The notes below the pieces were generated by a model. That model saw only the letters and a program-made list of their open reading frames with translations. It was not told where the DNA came from and did not search any database. A stretch of DNA of 7,367 nucleotides, taken from assembly GCA_016207625.1 (NCBI GenBank), contig JACQPF010000046.1, positions 1 through 7,367 on the forward strand. The letters run 5' to 3'. Source of the stretch: Elusimicrobiota bacterium. GTDB taxonomy: Bacteria; Elusimicrobiota; Elusimicrobia; FEN-1173. Shown piece by piece: positions 7,001 through 7,367 of this stretch. The stretch's first letter is position 1; each line of letters starts with the position of its first letter. The position numbers and the translations under genes are program-made.

Positions 7001-7367
7001 TCGAGGACAAGGCCGTCCTTTGGTGGCGGTTGATGGCCGGGTAAAGGTTCGGACGGCACTTGACGGAGCCGCCGCCGTCGGCCTGGTTGGTGGTCATGAT
7101 GTAGGTGACGTAGAGGTCGGCGAACCCCGACAGCTCGAAGGCGTCCTTGATCCAGTCCTTGATTTCCTGGAAAGTGGCGGGTTCCATGACCGGCATGTTG
7201 AGGTGCATGGAGAGATAGCGGGAATCGGAGTTGATTTGGGTGGTTTCATTCCAGGGGTCGTCCCCCACCACCACCATTGCGCCGCCGCCGGACCGGCGGG
7301 TCTCCGCCAAGTTCCCGATGGCCAGGCCGTCGGCCGCCACGTGCATCCCCACGGACTTCATGATGGC
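4035..7367 (-). CDS. Indolepyruvate ferredoxin oxidoreductase, fused subunits (5' partial)
   Basis: This enzyme oxidatively decarboxylates aryl-pyruvates (from Trp, Phe, Tyr) to aryl-acetyl-CoA and reduces ferredoxin; the reverse reaction is also possible. At least 1110 residues are present. The frame runs off the right edge with codons before the first visible Met (7361), and roughly the first 100 residues are missing. Residues are numbered from that Met. Positions 1-90 match the end of the pyrimidine-binding domain (GMHVAADGLA, GDDPWNETTQINSDSR). FCPGCPHRDSS (327-337) opens the thiamine-diphosphate domain, with GDSTFFHSG (413-421) and ENKTTAMTGHQPTPG (441-455) as the cofactor motif. A cysteine-rich iron-sulfur region spans 552-597 (C552, C555, C558, C564, C585, C591, C597). 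The gamma-type domain is at about 635-830 (AGVGGMGSGVVTG, then RNGGVYGHVIYS). A C-terminal region at about 850-1080 resembles the DUF6537-type extension of large bacterial enzymes (LPEEVRGYREIR at 1062-1073). This one-chain alpha-gamma fusion differs from archaeal two-subunit IorA/IorB. Substrate range is inferred, and no ligase or aminotransferase is nearby. Confidence 0.92.
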   Translation of the reverse strand, partial: AIMKSVGMHVAADGLAIGNLAETRRSGGGAMVVVGDDPWNETTQINSDSRYLSMHLNMPVMEPATFQEIKDWIKDAFELSGFADLYVTYIMTTNQADGGGSVKCRPNLYPAINRHQRTALSSTEMPVGDRVMIPPHTSWREATLSDRHLRFLDEVRRRALSRVLWSPPSGRASVGFMSSGLSFCYLAQALQDMGLDGKFPVLKWGVTYPLDDQLLIDFARRVDQIYVVEEKRDFLESQVVRQLQRAVQEGRLTKMPAVWGKRFPDDLEGVPAVRGINASILIERLAPLFSKNLIQVPAGTDERWEKSLSTVLETAKAEVKIAPRTPTFCPGCPHRDSSTVAKSIKQDFVKPGYMAEKHGREAVDVVFHGESGCHSMLQFEPNVGLMQNYSGMGLGGGTGAGIDPFISNKQVVFLGDSTFFHSGMLAVSDSIKNNQDITYIILENKTTAMTGHQPTPGNEVDLMNQKTFAQDIETVIRGMARDSVPIYRVNPAYRDSYRALMEDVVLKDGVKVIIADKECGITYHRRVRRERKRFIQQIGYLPEEKVINITPEVCEFCLECTKSTGCPGLSIEQTFHGPKIVTDKSLCVSDGACMKGKVCPSFEEITIRRRQPLPPPPAVPIHDLPMPAAARMDDVWFCYTAGVGGMGSGVVTGILVQAGILEGYHVLFADKKGLAIRNGGVYGHVIYSKKEQIMAPLVPYGRADLLLGIDILEAARGLDPKVNLRVASPSRTAAIVNTHKTPTVRTLIGLDDFNAEDLEETLRKYTKSDRYFGIDLSQVSEAYFGSRMYCNVLLLGVAFQRGLIPVSLQNLTRAVEMMVPPHDREENLRAFHLGRQVADRPELFKSFQPQLPGYRNVLEDKTALLRRKVGGRRLAREYRKMMEEAARWIDLEENIRAKLAQYVYDLIRFEGLAYAEKYLSRLWATYKKDQKERGHKATRAVLESLYKVMIIKDEVYVAQLLTSEEKFRRDRERFQIDESRGDKVAYTHFNRPRFTVFGRNLEFDWKSRNWQLHIMKHLRILRRLLPDWHTEEKAFRSWYEALVDGFNIFSSEESYRLYTEALRLPEEVRGYREIRSAKMAEARKKADGLMGQIQNQRSDESSPSPLRKTS

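Overview
The window holds five protein-coding genes, one of them cut by the right edge, and no RNA gene, mobile element or CRISPR array that I can recognise. The DNA looks GC-rich (high fifties percent by eye, not computed) and densely coding, except for the AT-richer first 237 bases. The mix suggests an anaerobic bacterium that ferments amino acids or peptides: a housekeeping rplM-rpsI pair, a multi-domain indolepyruvate ferredoxin oxidoreductase, a polytopic GT-C glycosyltransferase and a TPR protein. Clear Shine-Dalgarno sequences are scarce and gene starts sit close to promoters. I cannot place the organism below the level of bacterium. An uncultured Gram-negative lineage, possibly Elusimicrobiota-like, is only a guess.

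Layout from left to right: positions 1-237 have no supported gene. A TPR-repeat protein (238-1440, minus) follows. A strong hairpin plus T-tract (1447-1500) lies between it and the ribosomal protein operon, rplM then rpsI, which reads leftward (2474 to 1527) with 3 bases between the two genes. A short divergent region (2475-2592) carries a near-consensus sigma-70 promoter for rplM, placed so close to the ATG that the mRNA should be leaderless or nearly so. Going right from there is a membrane glycosyltransferase (2593-4083, plus). Its 3' end overlaps by 49 bases the 3' end of the convergent oxidoreductase gene (4035 to beyond 7367, minus), whose N-terminus lies outside the window.

rplM and rpsI form a classic conserved operon. 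The other three genes have no obvious functional link to it or to each other. The oxidoreductase would oxidise aryl-pyruvates from aromatic amino acids to aryl-acetyl-CoA and pass electrons to ferredoxin. The glycosyltransferase would add sugars from a lipid-linked donor on the outer face of the inner membrane. The TPR protein is probably a protein-protein interaction scaffold. I do not see a clearly new biological system. The most interesting signals are the near-leaderless rplM promoter, the hairpin just ahead of the TPR gene, the strict 40-residue TPR array and the convergent coding overlap.
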